This document shows positions 34,446-43,412 of a stretch of 64,000 bases of DNA, piece after piece. The notes under the pieces were generated by a model. It was not told where the DNA came from. It did not search any database and worked only from the letters and a program-made list of their open reading frames with translations. The translations under genes were made by a program, and so were the position numbers. Position 1 is the stretch's first letter, and every line of letters starts with the position of its first letter. The stretch lies in assembly GCF_001633105.1 (NCBI RefSeq), contig NZ_LUKZ01000002.1, positions 230,926 to 294,925 on the forward strand, written 5' to 3'. The DNA is from Acidovorax sp. GW101-3H11. Lineage in GTDB: Bacteria; Pseudomonadota; Gammaproteobacteria; Burkholderiales; Burkholderiaceae_C.

Positions 34446-36035
34446 ATGTTCGACTACATCGTCGTTGGCGGCGGCTCAGCAGGCTCGGTACTGGCCGGAC
34501 GGCTCACCGAAGACCCCTCCGTGCGGGTCTGCCTGCTGGAGGCAGGGCCCGCCGACAACAGCGTGCTCATCCACTGCCCCGCCGGGCTGGCCGTGATGGC
34601 CAAGTTCGAGCTGAACGGCTGGGGCTTCAACACCACGCCGCAGGCCGCGCTGAATAACCGGCGCGGCTACCAGCCACGCGGCAAGGTGCTGGGGGGCTCC
34701 AGCTCCATCAACGCCATGGTCTACATCCGGGGCCAGCATGCCGACTACGACCACTGGGCTGCGCAGGGCAACCCGGGCTGGGGCTGGGAGGATGTGAAGC
34801 CGTACTTTCTGCGCGCCGAGCACAACGAGCGCGGCGCCGATGCCTGGCACGGCCAGGGCGGTCCTTTCAACGTGGCGGACCTGCGCTCCACCAACCGTTT
34901 CAGCCACCACTTCACCGAAGCGGGTGTGCAGGCCGGTTATCCGCACAACACCGACTTCAACGGGGCCACCCAAGAGGGCGTGGGCCTGTACCAGGTCACG
35001 CACAAGAACGGCGAGCGCCACAGCGCGGCCAAGGGCTACCTCACGCCCCACCTCGCGCGCTCCAACCTGCAGGTCATCACCGATGCGCATGCCACGCGCA
35101 TCCTGTTCGACGGCACGCGCGCCGTGGGTGTGGAATACCGCCAGGGCGGCGCGCTCAAGCAGGTGCGCGCGGGGCGCGAGGTGCTGCTGAGCGCGGGCGC
35201 GCTGCTGTCACCGCAGCTGCTGATGCTGTCGGGCGTGGGGCCTGCCGCGCATTTGCAGCAACACGGTATCCCGGTGCTGCACGACCTGCCGGGCGTGGGC
35301 CAGCATCTGCATGACCACCCCGACGTGGTGCAGGTGCTGGACGCGCCGGAGCTCAAGGACCTGTTCGGCCTCTCGCTGTCGGGCATGGCGCAGACGCTGC
35401 GCGGCATTGTCGAATGGCGCAAGCACCGCACCGGCATGTTGACCACCAACTTCGCCGAGGCAGGGGGCTTCATCAAGAGCGACCCGTCGGAGGCCGCGCC
35501 CGATCTGCAGCTGCACTTCGTGATCGGCAAGCTGGTGGACCATGGGCGCAAGACGGTGTTCGGCCATGGCTACTCGGCCCACGTGTGCCTGCTGCAGCCC
35601 AAGAGCCGGGGTTCGGTCACGTTGGCCAGCCGTGACCCCATGGCCTTGCCCTTGGTGGACCCGAACTTCCTCGCGGATCCGGATGACATGCTGCGCATGG
35701 TGCGTGGCTTCCAGCGCACGCGCGAGATTCTGTCGCAGCCCGCGCTGGCGAAGTTCGGCGCCAAGGAGCTGGCGGCCTCGGCCAGTGCGCGCAGCGATGC
35801 AGAGATCGGGCAGTTCATCCGCCAGTACGCCGACACCATCTACCACCCCGTGGGCACCTGCCGCATGGGGCCTGGGCCGCTGGATGTGGTGGACGCCGAA
35901 CTGCGTGTGCATGGCCTCGCGGGCCTGCGGGTGGTGGACGCATCCATCATGCCGCGCATCGTGAGCGGCAACACCAATGCGCCCACGGTGATGATTGCAG
36001 AAAAAGCGGTGGATCTGCTGCGAGCGCGGGTGTGA
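34446..36035 (+). CDS. GMC-family FAD oxidoreductase (choline dehydrogenase-like)
   Basis: A 529-residue flavoenzyme. The FAD-binding motif VVGGGSAGSVLAGRL is at the N-terminus, the GMC signature KVLGGSSSINAMVYIRG near 75-95 and the second signature SAGALLSPQLLMLSGVG near 245. Catalytic His (IYHPVGTCRMG) and Asn (SGNTNAPTVMI) are conserved. It oxidises an alcohol; choline is only one possibility and no bet genes are near. GGAGGAG lies 9 bases before the chosen ATG; an ATG seven codons upstream is possible. Confidence 0.9.
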   Translation: MFDYIVVGGGSAGSVLAGRLTEDPSVRVCLLEAGPADNSVLIHCPAGLAVMAKFELNGWGFNTTPQAALNNRRGYQPRGKVLGGSSSINAMVYIRGQHADYDHWAAQGNPGWGWEDVKPYFLRAEHNERGADAWHGQGGPFNVADLRSTNRFSHHFTEAGVQAGYPHNTDFNGATQEGVGLYQVTHKNGERHSAAKGYLTPHLARSNLQVITDAHATRILFDGTRAVGVEYRQGGALKQVRAGREVLLSAGALLSPQLLMLSGVGPAAHLQQHGIPVLHDLPGVGQHLHDHPDVVQVLDAPELKDLFGLSLSGMAQTLRGIVEWRKHRTGMLTTNFAEAGGFIKSDPSEAAPDLQLHFVIGKLVDHGRKTVFGHGYSAHVCLLQPKSRGSVTLASRDPMALPLVDPNFLADPDDMLRMVRGFQRTREILSQPALAKFGAKELAASASARSDAEIGQFIRQYADTIYHPVGTCRMGPGPLDVVDAELRVHGLAGLRVVDASIMPRIVSGNTNAPTVMIAEKAVDLLRARV

Positions 36036-36225
36036 AGGAATTCACATTTGCGGCGCTGAACGCGGTTTTTAAGGTTTGCACAAGGTCTGCTTAAGGAGTT
36101 TTTAACAGGCAAAACGGCCGCGCGTTCCTAGACTTCTTTTCATGGAAGCGGGTACATGGTGCACCCGGCCCGGCACCCCCCAAAGCAGGGTGTTGAGAGG
36201 CCCCACGAGGCCATGAAAGAAGCAG

Positions 36226-36963
36226 ATGAAGATTGATGCCCGCGAAATTGCCGCACTGACCCAAGCCCAGCCCGCCGCCCCCCGCATGGACATGTACGCC
36301 AGCATCCACAAGGCGCTGCGCGCCTTCATGGCCGACACGCTGCTGGGCCTGGGCCGCATGGATGTGGACGACGACCTGGAGTTTGCCCAGACCTGCGACC
36401 GCGTGATGCAGCTGCTGGACCTGTGCCGCGCGCACCTGCACCACGAGAACCAGTTTGTGCACGCCGCCATGGAGGCGCGCCAGCCTGGCTCCAGCCAGAG
36501 CATTGCCGGTGAACATGTGGAGCACGAACAGGCCATCACGGCCCTGGCAGACGGGGTGAACCACCTGATGGCCTGCGCCAAACCCGCACGGGCTGCGGCC
36601 ACCCTGGCCCTGTACCGCCAGCTGGCGCTGTTTGTGGCCCACAACTTCGAGCACATGCACGAGGAAGAGACTGCGCACAACCGCGTGCTCTGGCAGTGCT
36701 ACACCGACGCCGAACTGGCGGGCGTGCACGATGCGCTGGTGGCCTCGATCCCGCCGCACGAAATGATGGTGGTGGCCCGCTGGATGGTGCCCTACATGTC
36801 ACCCGCCGAGCGCACGGCCATGCTGTCGGACATGAAGCAACATGCGCCTGCCCCTGTGCTGGCCGCAGTGCTGGCGCAAGTGCAGCCGCACCTCACGCAG
36901 CCGGAGTGGACCAAGCTGATGTGCAGCCTGGGCCTGCCGGTGGTGCCGGGTCTGGTGCACTGA
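36226..36963 (+). CDS. Hemerythrin-like domain protein
   Basis: A 245-residue soluble protein. The N-terminal half shows the spaced His/Glu pattern of a hemerythrin (HHE) four-helix bundle: SIHKALRAFM, CRAHLHHENQFVH, EHVEHEQAI and AHNFEHMHEEETAHN, which would ligate a di-iron centre. The C-terminal 80 residues (HEMMVVARWMVPYMSP onwards) form a second helical part. Such proteins bind oxygen or respond to NO or redox state. It is convergent with the PNPOx/GAF gene, 27 bases apart. Confidence 0.8.
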   Translation: MKIDAREIAALTQAQPAAPRMDMYASIHKALRAFMADTLLGLGRMDVDDDLEFAQTCDRVMQLLDLCRAHLHHENQFVHAAMEARQPGSSQSIAGEHVEHEQAITALADGVNHLMACAKPARAAATLALYRQLALFVAHNFEHMHEEETAHNRVLWQCYTDAELAGVHDALVASIPPHEMMVVARWMVPYMSPAERTAMLSDMKQHAPAPVLAAVLAQVQPHLTQPEWTKLMCSLGLPVVPGLVH

Positions 36964-36990
36964 CTTTGAGAAATCAGTGGCGTGAAGGCG

Positions 36991-38343
36991 TCAGGCGTCT
37001 TCCAGCACCACGGGGCGCAGCACGCACAGCCGAAAGCGCCCGCGCCCTGTTTTCTCGATGTGGATGTGCGGGCAGTTCTCCTGCAGGCGGCGCTGCAGCA
37101 ACAGCAGGCGGGCCTCCAGGTTGTCGGCCACATCGGGCAGGCGCAGGGCGGGGTCCAGCCGCAGCTCGCGGTTGGTGAAGTCCACGCGCCCGGTGTGCTG
37201 GTGGTCGCGCAGCAGCTTCCAGACAATGGCGCCCGCCACGCCCTTGATCAAATAGTCGTCGTTGATGAACACGCTGTCGTTGGCCGCAAAGTGGCGCACC
37301 CGCAGAGCGCTGCCGCTCACCGGCGGTGCCGCCGTCGGAGTAGGCAGCGGCTCGGGCGCATCGGGCGCGGCCTGCAGCAGGTCGATGGCGGCGGCCAGCT
37401 GGCCCGCAATGGCCACCAGCAGGTCTTCATCCTCGAAACCAAAGCGCATGTCTTCGGGGCTCTCGGCAAACAGCACGCCCAGCAGGCGTCCGGCCGACAG
37501 CAGCGGCACAGCCACCTGGCTGTGCGGCTCTGGCAGCCCGGGGTAGGGGATGTCCAGGCCGCGCAGCGGGGGCGCATCGGGTGTGGCATGCGCGTCCATG
37601 CTTTCGCGGATGGCATGGCTGTACAGGGCGGCGTGCGTCATGTGGCTGATGCGCACCGGCGTGCGCTCGCGCGCAGCCATGCCGATCACTCCCTGGCCCA
37701 GTCGGATTTCTGAACCCACGCCCGACGTGGCATAGCCGCAGCTGGCCACCGTGTAGAGCTGCTGGGCGCTGGCGTCCAGCATCAGCACCATGGCGTGCTG
37801 AATGCCCAGCTTGTCCTGCAGGCCCTGCAGCGCGCCTTGCAGCAACTCGTCCAGCCCCGAGCAGCGCGCGATGCTCTCGCTGCACAGGCGCAGCGTGTGC
37901 AGCAAGCCAGAACGTGGTGCCGGTGCCGGCAGGCCTTCGCCGGCCACCGATTCGATGCGCTCCACAGCGTAGATGTCGGCCCCTTTGAGCTCAAACACCT
38001 CGGCCATGCCCGCATGCGACGCGATGCCCGCCAGCTGCGCGCGCATGCTCTCGAACACCGGGCCACTGTCCTCGGTGCGTTCGTACAGCAGGTGCAGGCG
38101 GTAGAAATGGGTGGTGAGCGGGTCCAGCACCAACACCGACGCGCGCGGGTTGCGCAGGATGTTCTGGCGGGTCTTGTTGAAGAACTGGAACGACAGTGCC
38201 ACATGCCCCGCATCCACATAGACCACCTGCGAGATGTAGGCCACGTTGGGGGTGCCGTCAGGGGCGCAGGTCGCCATGATGGCGGGAATCGCGCCCTCCA
38301 GGCAGGGGCGGATGCTGTGCAGGGACGGCGCTGCGGTGCTCAT
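36991..38343 (-). CDS. PNPOx-like, GAF and winged-helix three-domain protein
   Basis: A 450-residue protein with an unusual composition. Residues 10-140 resemble a pyridoxamine-phosphate-oxidase/flavin split barrel (AIMATCAPDGTPNVAYISQVVYVD); about 160-330 form a GAF domain (ALQGLQDKLGIQHAMVLMLD; SQVAVPLLSAGRLLGVLFAES); about 360-450 look like a winged helix (INDDYLIKGVAGAIVWKLL, DFTNRELRLDPALRLPDVADNLEARL). The last part suggests DNA binding or regulated output. Its start overlaps the stop of a second PNPOx-like gene (ATGA). Confidence 0.82.
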   Translation of the reverse strand: MSTAAPSLHSIRPCLEGAIPAIMATCAPDGTPNVAYISQVVYVDAGHVALSFQFFNKTRQNILRNPRASVLVLDPLTTHFYRLHLLYERTEDSGPVFESMRAQLAGIASHAGMAEVFELKGADIYAVERIESVAGEGLPAPAPRSGLLHTLRLCSESIARCSGLDELLQGALQGLQDKLGIQHAMVLMLDASAQQLYTVASCGYATSGVGSEIRLGQGVIGMAARERTPVRISHMTHAALYSHAIRESMDAHATPDAPPLRGLDIPYPGLPEPHSQVAVPLLSAGRLLGVLFAESPEDMRFGFEDEDLLVAIAGQLAAAIDLLQAAPDAPEPLPTPTAAPPVSGSALRVRHFAANDSVFINDDYLIKGVAGAIVWKLLRDHQHTGRVDFTNRELRLDPALRLPDVADNLEARLLLLQRRLQENCPHIHIEKTGRGRFRLCVLRPVVLEDA

Positions 38344-38855
38344 GGCTGCGGTACGGGTGGTGTGGGTGGTGCGGGCGGCGCACACAGCTCCGCGCCTGCG
38401 CGTGGGCCCGGTGTCTGGTCGAACGCGCTGGTGGGCGCGAAGCTCACGGCCACCACATCCTGCAGCGGCGCTGCCAGCATGGCGCCCACATACTGCGGCC
38501 CGTAGCCGACCCGGTCCACCTCCTGAACCATGGACTGCAGGTAGGCCTGCAACACAGGCAGGTCGCCGTCATGGGCCGGGCGCTGCGTGGCCCGGCGGGC
38601 TTTGAGCTGCAGCGTCTGGTGGGTGGACGGCACGCTGAACACCACGGCAATCTCTCCGGTGTGCGCAATGTCCTGCAGCAACTGTTCGGACTGGCTGCGC
38701 CGCAGGTACACCGTGACCTCCAGCCCATCGCCGCTGATATGGCTGCCCACGGCCCGCATGATGCTCGGCCGCAGGGCCGCGTCGCGTGACGCCACGATGG
38801 CCGACACGCCTTTGGCCACCATGGCGATATGGCTGGGGCCGAGCAGCGCGGTCAT
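38340..38855 (-). CDS. Small PNPOx-like (flavin split-barrel) protein
   Basis: A 171-residue protein with a likely split-barrel fold (VSAIVASRDAALRPSIMRAVG, VTVYLRRSQSEQLLQDIAHTGEIAVVFS) and a Pro-rich C-terminal tail. It overlaps both neighbours: its start shares ATGA with the ABC permease stop, and its stop shares ATGA with the three-domain gene. The cofactor (FMN, F420 or heme) is unknown. Confidence 0.75.
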   Translation of the reverse strand: MTALLGPSHIAMVAKGVSAIVASRDAALRPSIMRAVGSHISGDGLEVTVYLRRSQSEQLLQDIAHTGEIAVVFSVPSTHQTLQLKARRATQRPAHDGDLPVLQAYLQSMVQEVDRVGYGPQYVGAMLAAPLQDVVAVSFAPTSAFDQTPGPRAGAELCAPPAPPTPPVPQP

Positions 38856-39709
38856 GCCTTGAAGCGCTTGCGGGTCAGGGCCAGGGCTACCCAGAAGGCC
38901 ACCACGGTGGTCACCACCAGCACCAGGCCGTGGCGCAAGGGGTGGGCGGGCCACTGGTCCATGAACAGCGGGCGTACCAGCTCGACCGCGTTGGTCAGCG
39001 GCAGCCAGTCGGAGATGGTGCGCACGATGGGGGGCAACTGCTCGCGCGGGAAGAAAACGCCCGAGAGAAACATCATGGGCGTGAGCACCAGCGTGAAGTA
39101 GTAGGTAAAAAAGTCATACCCCTTGGCCAGCGCGTTGAAGATCAGCGCAATACTGGAGAACATGATGCCCACGAACAGCAGCACCGGCCAGGCCACCAGC
39201 AGCTTGGGGCTGTGGCTGATGCCTAAAGCGAGCATCACGCCCAGGATGGCCGTGACGGTGAACAGCGCCTTGAACGCCGCCCACAGCATTTCGGCCAGCA
39301 CCACGTCGTCCAGGCTCACGGGCGCGTTCATGATGCCGTCCCAGGTCTTTTGCACATGCATGCGCGAGAAGGCCGAGTACAGCGCCTCAAAGCTCGCCGC
39401 GTTCATGGCGCTCATGCAGATGGAGCCGCTGGCCAGGAACAGGATGTAGGGCACCTTGGTGTCGCCGCCCGCGCCGCCTACGCTCACTTGCCCCACCAGC
39501 GCCCCCATGCCGTAGCCAAAGGCCACCAGCCACATCAGCGGCTCGGCAATGTTGCCCACCAGGCTGGGGATGGCCAGCTTGCGCCAGACCAGCAGGTTGC
39601 GCAGGAACACGGGCCACCAGCGCGCCGAGAGGCCAGGGGGGCGCCATGCGGAAGGCTGGCGGGGCGCGTCGGCCAGGGTCGGGGTGGTGGAGGTGGTGGC
39701 GGTCTGCAT
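38852..39709 (-). CDS. ABC-2 type transporter permease (NodJ-like)
   Basis: A 285-residue inner-membrane permease with six helices. It carries the ABC-2 family features PSLVGNIAEPLMWLVAFGYG at the start and TPMMFLSGVFFPREQLP, the hallmark of NodJ/DrrB-type exporters. No ATPase follows it; the most likely partner is the ATP-binding gene at 42442-43383 on the same strand. Its stop overlaps the start of the small PNPOx-like gene, so they are translated together. The cargo is unknown. Confidence 0.87.
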   Translation of the reverse strand: MQTATTSTTPTLADAPRQPSAWRPPGLSARWWPVFLRNLLVWRKLAIPSLVGNIAEPLMWLVAFGYGMGALVGQVSVGGAGGDTKVPYILFLASGSICMSAMNAASFEALYSAFSRMHVQKTWDGIMNAPVSLDDVVLAEMLWAAFKALFTVTAILGVMLALGISHSPKLLVAWPVLLFVGIMFSSIALIFNALAKGYDFFTYYFTLVLTPMMFLSGVFFPREQLPPIVRTISDWLPLTNAVELVRPLFMDQWPAHPLRHGLVLVVTTVVAFWVALALTRKRFKA

Positions 39710-39836
39710 GCGCCTATTGTGCGATGCCGGATTCGGCGCCGCCAGCACTTGTGTGCCTCGGAGCGGGTTGGCAGGCACAGGCATTGCTTGGGGATAGGGT
39801 GTCCCTTGATGCCCTTTCAACCCCCGAGGAAGCCCC

Positions 39837-40280
39837 ATGAACCGCACCGACGTCACCGAGAAAATCATCAGCACCAAGGTCGCCAAAGGCCTGCAGTGGC
39901 ATGCCATCGCCAAGAAGCTCGGCCAGTCCAAGGAATGGACCACCGCGCTGTGCCTGGGGCAGATGACCGCGACGCCTGAGCAGGCCAAGGTGCTGGGCAA
40001 GATCTTCGGCCTCACGGCTGAGGAGCAGAAGTGGCTGCAGGTCGTGCCCTACAAGGGCTCGCTGCCCACGCCGGTGCCCACCGACCCGCTGATCTACCGC
40101 TGGTACGAGATCGTGAGCGTGTACGGCACGACCATCAAGGAACTGATCCACGAGGAATTCGGCGACGGCATCATGAGCGCCATCGACTTCAGCATGGACA
40201 TCACGCGCGAAGCCGACCCCAAGGGCGACCGCGTGAACGTGGTGCTTTCGGGCAAGTTCCTGCCCTACAAGCAGTATTGA
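39837..40280 (+). CDS. cynS: Cyanate hydratase
   Basis: A 147-residue enzyme that converts cyanate and bicarbonate to ammonia and carbon dioxide. The catalytic Arg88, Glu91 and Ser114 occur in IYRWYEIVSVYGTTIKEL and IMSAIDFSM, at the spacing of the E. coli enzyme (Arg96, Glu99, Ser122). The N-terminal helical domain and dimer-of-pentamers core look complete. GAGGA lies six bases before the ATG. No carbonic anhydrase, transporter or LysR gene is adjacent. Confidence 0.96.
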   Translation: MNRTDVTEKIISTKVAKGLQWHAIAKKLGQSKEWTTALCLGQMTATPEQAKVLGKIFGLTAEEQKWLQVVPYKGSLPTPVPTDPLIYRWYEIVSVYGTTIKELIHEEFGDGIMSAIDFSMDITREADPKGDRVNVVLSGKFLPYKQY

Positions 40281-40317
40281 GCCGGAGCGGGCTGCGTCGC
40301 CCGCCCCGTGTGCCCCG

Positions 40318-40890
40318 TCAGGCCGCCTTCCAGAAGATGTAGTCGGCCTGGTACTTCACGATCTCGCGCGCACCCTTGTTGGCCATGGTGCATGCCGTGG
40401 CGGGTGCCACGCCGCCCTTCAGGGCCACGCGCTGGATGTAGGTCACGCCCACCATGGCGCCGCTGCCCATGGCCGGGTTGGCCTTGACCAGCTGGTAGGG
40501 CAGGTTGCCTGCGCCCGAGGGTGCCACGGCCAGCTGGGTGGCGGTGAGCTTGGAGCCATCGCTCGACTCCCAGGTGGCCGGGGGGCCGTAGTAGGTGCCC
40601 ACTTGTTTGCCGCTGCGGTCGTTCAGCACCGCCTTGGGGCCCACAAACACCCATTCGGTCTGGCCGGGCATGTTGGCCTTGTCGCGGCATTCGTAGGTGA
40701 TCTCGCCCACGCCCACGGTTTCCATGGCGACCTTGTGGCCTGCGGGTACCTTGATGGTGTCGGGCAGGCTGTCCTGCGAGTAGATGGGGCTGGATGCGGG
40801 CTTCATGGCGCCGCAGGCCGTCAGCATGGTGGCGGTGGCAAGCGCGAGGGTCCAGGGAGCCAGACGGGTGTGCAGGGGCTGGGTGTGCAT
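40318..40890 (-). CDS. DUF3455 lipoprotein
   Basis: A 190-residue exported protein with a lipoprotein signal (TMLTA-C near residue 26), followed by the DUF3455 pattern (DTIKVPAGHKVAMETVGVG, ITYECRD, TYYGPPATWESSDGSKLT, and Q(A)DYIFWKAA at the end). The function is unknown to me. The ATG at 40890 precedes the signal peptide; longer starts would break it. It is convergent with cynS and divergent from purT. Confidence 0.82.
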   Translation of the reverse strand: MHTQPLHTRLAPWTLALATATMLTACGAMKPASSPIYSQDSLPDTIKVPAGHKVAMETVGVGEITYECRDKANMPGQTEWVFVGPKAVLNDRSGKQVGTYYGPPATWESSDGSKLTATQLAVAPSGAGNLPYQLVKANPAMGSGAMVGVTYIQRVALKGGVAPATACTMANKGAREIVKYQADYIFWKAA

Positions 40891-40991
40891 GGTGGTTGCC
40901 TTTTCTTGAATGGGTTGGAGGGTGCAGCCGCCGCAGGAACGGTCTGCTGCAACAGGGGGTACGCACCCGGGCGCGGATTGGATGTGGCCAA

Positions 40992-41009
40992 TGCAAAAAT
41001 TTTTTTGCA
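40992..41009. promoter_or_regulatory. AT-rich palindrome between DUF3455 gene and purT
   Basis: TGCAAAAA-TT-TTTTTGCA is a perfect 8-base inverted repeat with a 2-base centre, about 130 bases upstream of purT and about 100 bases upstream of the lipoprotein gene. It could be an operator or an AT-rich promoter element. It does not have the spacing of the E. coli PurR box. Confidence 0.4.
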
Positions 41010-41140
41010 CCGCTCCTGTCTGGTGCGCTGGCGGGCCCGGTCGCACCGGGCCACCACCCATGCATTAAAGTCGCCGGATTGCTGCGGCAGGCCCCTGTCC
41101 TTCGTGGCGTTTGCGCCTTCTTTTTTCTGGAAAACCTCCC

Positions 41141-42343
41141 ATGACCACCCTCGGAACCCCTCTGTCCCCCCACGCCACCAAAGTCATGCTGCTGGGCTCC
41201 GGCGAGCTGGGCAAGGAGGTGCTGATCGCGCTGCAGCGCCTGGGCGTGGAAACCATCGCCGTGGACCGCTACGACAACGCCCCCGGCCAGCAGGTGGCCC
41301 ACCACGCGCGCACCATCACCATGAGCGACCCGGCCCAGCTCAAGGCGCTGATCGAAGCCGAACGGCCCCACCTGGTGGTGCCCGAGATCGAAGCGATTGC
41401 CACCCCCATGCTCGAAGAGCTGGAAGCCGCTGGCACCGTGCGCGTGATCCCCACGGCCCGCGCTGCCCGCCTGACCATGGACCGCGAAGGCATCCGCGTG
41501 CTGGCCGCCGAAACGCTGGGCCTGCCCACCAGCCCCTACAAGTTTTGCAACTCGCTCGAAGAACTGCAGGCTGCGATTGACGCAGGCATCGGCTACCCCT
41601 GCATCGTCAAGCCCGTGATGAGCAGCTCCGGCAAGGGCCAGAGCAAGATCGACGTCCCCGAGGACGTACAAAAGGCCTGGGACTACGCCATGGCCGGCGG
41701 CCGCGTGAGCCATGGCCGCGTGATCGTCGAGGGCTTCATCGACTTCGACTACGAGATCACGCAGCTCACCGTGCGTTCGGTGGGGGCCGAAGGCCAGATC
41801 GTCACCAGCTTCTGCGACCCCATCGGCCATGTGCAGGTGAGCGGTGACTACGTGGAAAGCTGGCAGCCCCACCCCATGCACCCGGCCGCGCTCGAAAAAT
41901 CGCGCCAGATCGCCAAGGCCGTGACTGACAACCTGGGCGGCCAGGGATTGTTTGGCGTGGAGCTGTTCGTGAAGGGCGAGAACGTCTGGTTCAGCGAAGT
42001 GAGCCCGCGCCCGCACGACACGGGTCTGGTCACGCTGTGCACCCAGCACCAGAGCGAGTTCGAGCTGCACGCGCGCGCCATCCTGGGCCTGCCGGTGGAC
42101 ACCCGCCTGCGCAACCCCGGCGCCAGCGCCGTGATCTACGGCGGCGTGGAGGCCCAGGGCATTGTGTTCGACGGCGTGGAAGAAGCCCTGCGTGTGCCGG
42201 GCACCGACCTGCGCCTGTTCGGCAAGCCTGAGAGTTTTGTGAAGCGCCGCATGGGCGTGGCACTCGCGCGGGCCGAGGATGTGGACACTGCGCGCCACAA
42301 CGCCAAGCTCGCGGCGGGCAAGGTCACGCCCCGGAAGGCATAA
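41141..42343 (+). CDS. purT: Formate-dependent phosphoribosylglycinamide formyltransferase
   Basis: A 400-residue ATP-grasp enzyme that makes formyl-GAR from GAR, formate and ATP in purine synthesis. The N-terminal [14 protein letters not shown] motif, the ATP-grasp core [15 protein letters not shown], and [15 protein letters not shown] are intact. Length and motifs match the family throughout. It is followed by a dispersed repeat and a 24-base palindrome before the convergent ATPase gene. Confidence 0.96.
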   Translation: MTTLGTPLSPHATKVMLLGSGELGKEVLIALQRLGVETIAVDRYDNAPGQQVAHHARTITMSDPAQLKALIEAERPHLVVPEIEAIATPMLEELEAAGTVRVIPTARAARLTMDREGIRVLAAETLGLPTSPYKFCNSLEELQAAIDAGIGYPCIVKPVMSSSGKGQSKIDVPEDVQKAWDYAMAGGRVSHGRVIVEGFIDFDYEITQLTVRSVGAEGQIVTSFCDPIGHVQVSGDYVESWQPHPMHPAALEKSRQIAKAVTDNLGGQGLFGVELFVKGENVWFSEVSPRPHDTGLVTLCTQHQSEFELHARAILGLPVDTRLRNPGASAVIYGGVEAQGIVFDGVEEALRVPGTDLRLFGKPESFVKRRMGVALARAEDVDTARHNAKLAAGKVTPRKA

Positions 42344-42345
42344 AT

Positions 42346-42408
42346 TTCAAGAAAAAATGGCCGTTTGCGCGCGATGGATAAGCGCTTGTAGCTATTGTTT
42401 TTATAGTG
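42346..42408 (+). repeat. Dispersed 55-60 base repeat, copy g
   Basis: A very good copy: AAAAAATGGCCGTTTGCGCG, GATGGATAAGCGC and GCTATTGTTTTTATAG. It starts three bases after the purT stop and is the closest relative of the copy inside srkA. Confidence 0.85.
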
Positions 42409-42410
42409 AA

Positions 42411-42434
42411 CATCGGCTGGCGCGCCAGCCGATG
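42411..42434. terminator. 24-base perfect palindrome between convergent genes
   Basis: CATCGGCTGGCG and its exact complement CGCCAGCCGATG abut without a loop. Lying between the ends of purT (plus) and the ABC ATPase gene (minus), it may act as a bidirectional terminator or mRNA end. It lacks a T-run on the purT side, so the role is inference. Confidence 0.5.
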
Positions 42435-42441
42435 CCAACGC

Positions 42442-43383
42442 TCAACCATCCTGGCGGATCTGGCGGCCTGTGAGCTTGAGGAACAGATCCTCCAGATTGG
42501 CGGGCCGGTGCAAGGTGCGCAGATGCCCGTGCTGCCCCAGGGCCTGCAGCAGCGGCTGCGCGTTCTGGGTGTAGAAGAACACCGTCTCGCCGCTGACCTC
42601 CACCCGGGCCGCCAGCGCGCGCAGGGTGGCGTCTTGTGTGAGTGCCACCGCGCCCACTCCAAACACTTCCACCACGTCGGGCTCCAGGTGCTGGGCGATC
42701 AGCTCGCGCGGGCGGCCTTCGGCGATTTTTTTGCCATGGTCCAGCACCAGCAGGCGCGAGCACAGGCGCTCGGCCTCGTCCATGAAGTGGGTGGTCAGCA
42801 GGATGGACTTGCCCTGCTGCAGCAGCAACTGCAGCCGCTCCCACATCAGGTGGCGCGCCTGCGGGTCCAGGCCGGTGGTGGGCTCGTCGAGCAGCAGCAG
42901 GCGCGGGTTGTTGACGAGGGCACGCGCCAGCGACAGGCGCCGCTTCATGCCGCCCGAGAGTTCGCCGGGCTTGGCATCGGCCTTGTGGGACAGCGCTCCA
43001 AACTCCAGCAGCTGCGGCACGCGCTCGTCCATCACCGCGCCCTTGAGCCCGAAATAGCGGCCAAACACGCGCAGGTTTTCGGCGCAGGTGAAGTCTGGGT
43101 CCAGCGTGTCGAACTGCGTGACCACCCCCAACTGCGCCTTGATGGCCAGTGCGTCGCGCGGCATGTGCAGAGGCGCCGAGCCGGGCGTGGGCGTGAAATG
43201 CACGGCCCCGCCATCGGGCGCCGTGAGGCCCAGGCACATGCGGATGGTGGTGGTCTTGCCCGCGCCATTGGGGCCGATGACGCCCAGGCATTCGCCGGGG
43301 GCAATGGCAAACGACACGTCATCCACCACCGTGGTCTCGCCGTAGCGTTTGCGCAGGTGCAGGGCTTCAAAAAGTGCGGTCAT
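42442..43383 (-). CDS. ABC-2 type transporter ATP-binding protein (NodI-like)
   Basis: A 313-residue ATPase with Walker A GPNGAGKTTT near residue 38, signature LSGGMKRRLSLARAL, Walker B LLLLDEPTTGLDP and the TTHFMDEAERL switch region. The C-terminal half resembles NodI/DrrA exporters. No permease gene is next to it; the NodJ-like permease at 38852-39709, same strand, is the best partner, with cynS, the DUF3455 gene and purT in between. Confidence 0.9.
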   Translation of the reverse strand: MTALFEALHLRKRYGETTVVDDVSFAIAPGECLGVIGPNGAGKTTTIRMCLGLTAPDGGAVHFTPTPGSAPLHMPRDALAIKAQLGVVTQFDTLDPDFTCAENLRVFGRYFGLKGAVMDERVPQLLEFGALSHKADAKPGELSGGMKRRLSLARALVNNPRLLLLDEPTTGLDPQARHLMWERLQLLLQQGKSILLTTHFMDEAERLCSRLLVLDHGKKIAEGRPRELIAQHLEPDVVEVFGVGAVALTQDATLRALAARVEVSGETVFFYTQNAQPLLQALGQHGHLRTLHRPANLEDLFLKLTGRQIRQDG

Positions 43384-43412
43384 GGTTGGATTGTGTGTGA
43401 GGCGCGGCGCGT

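Noticed and set aside
40992..41009. E. coli-type PurR box before purT
   Set aside because: The half-site spacing is four bases too long and the central CG is missing; reported only as an unassigned palindrome.
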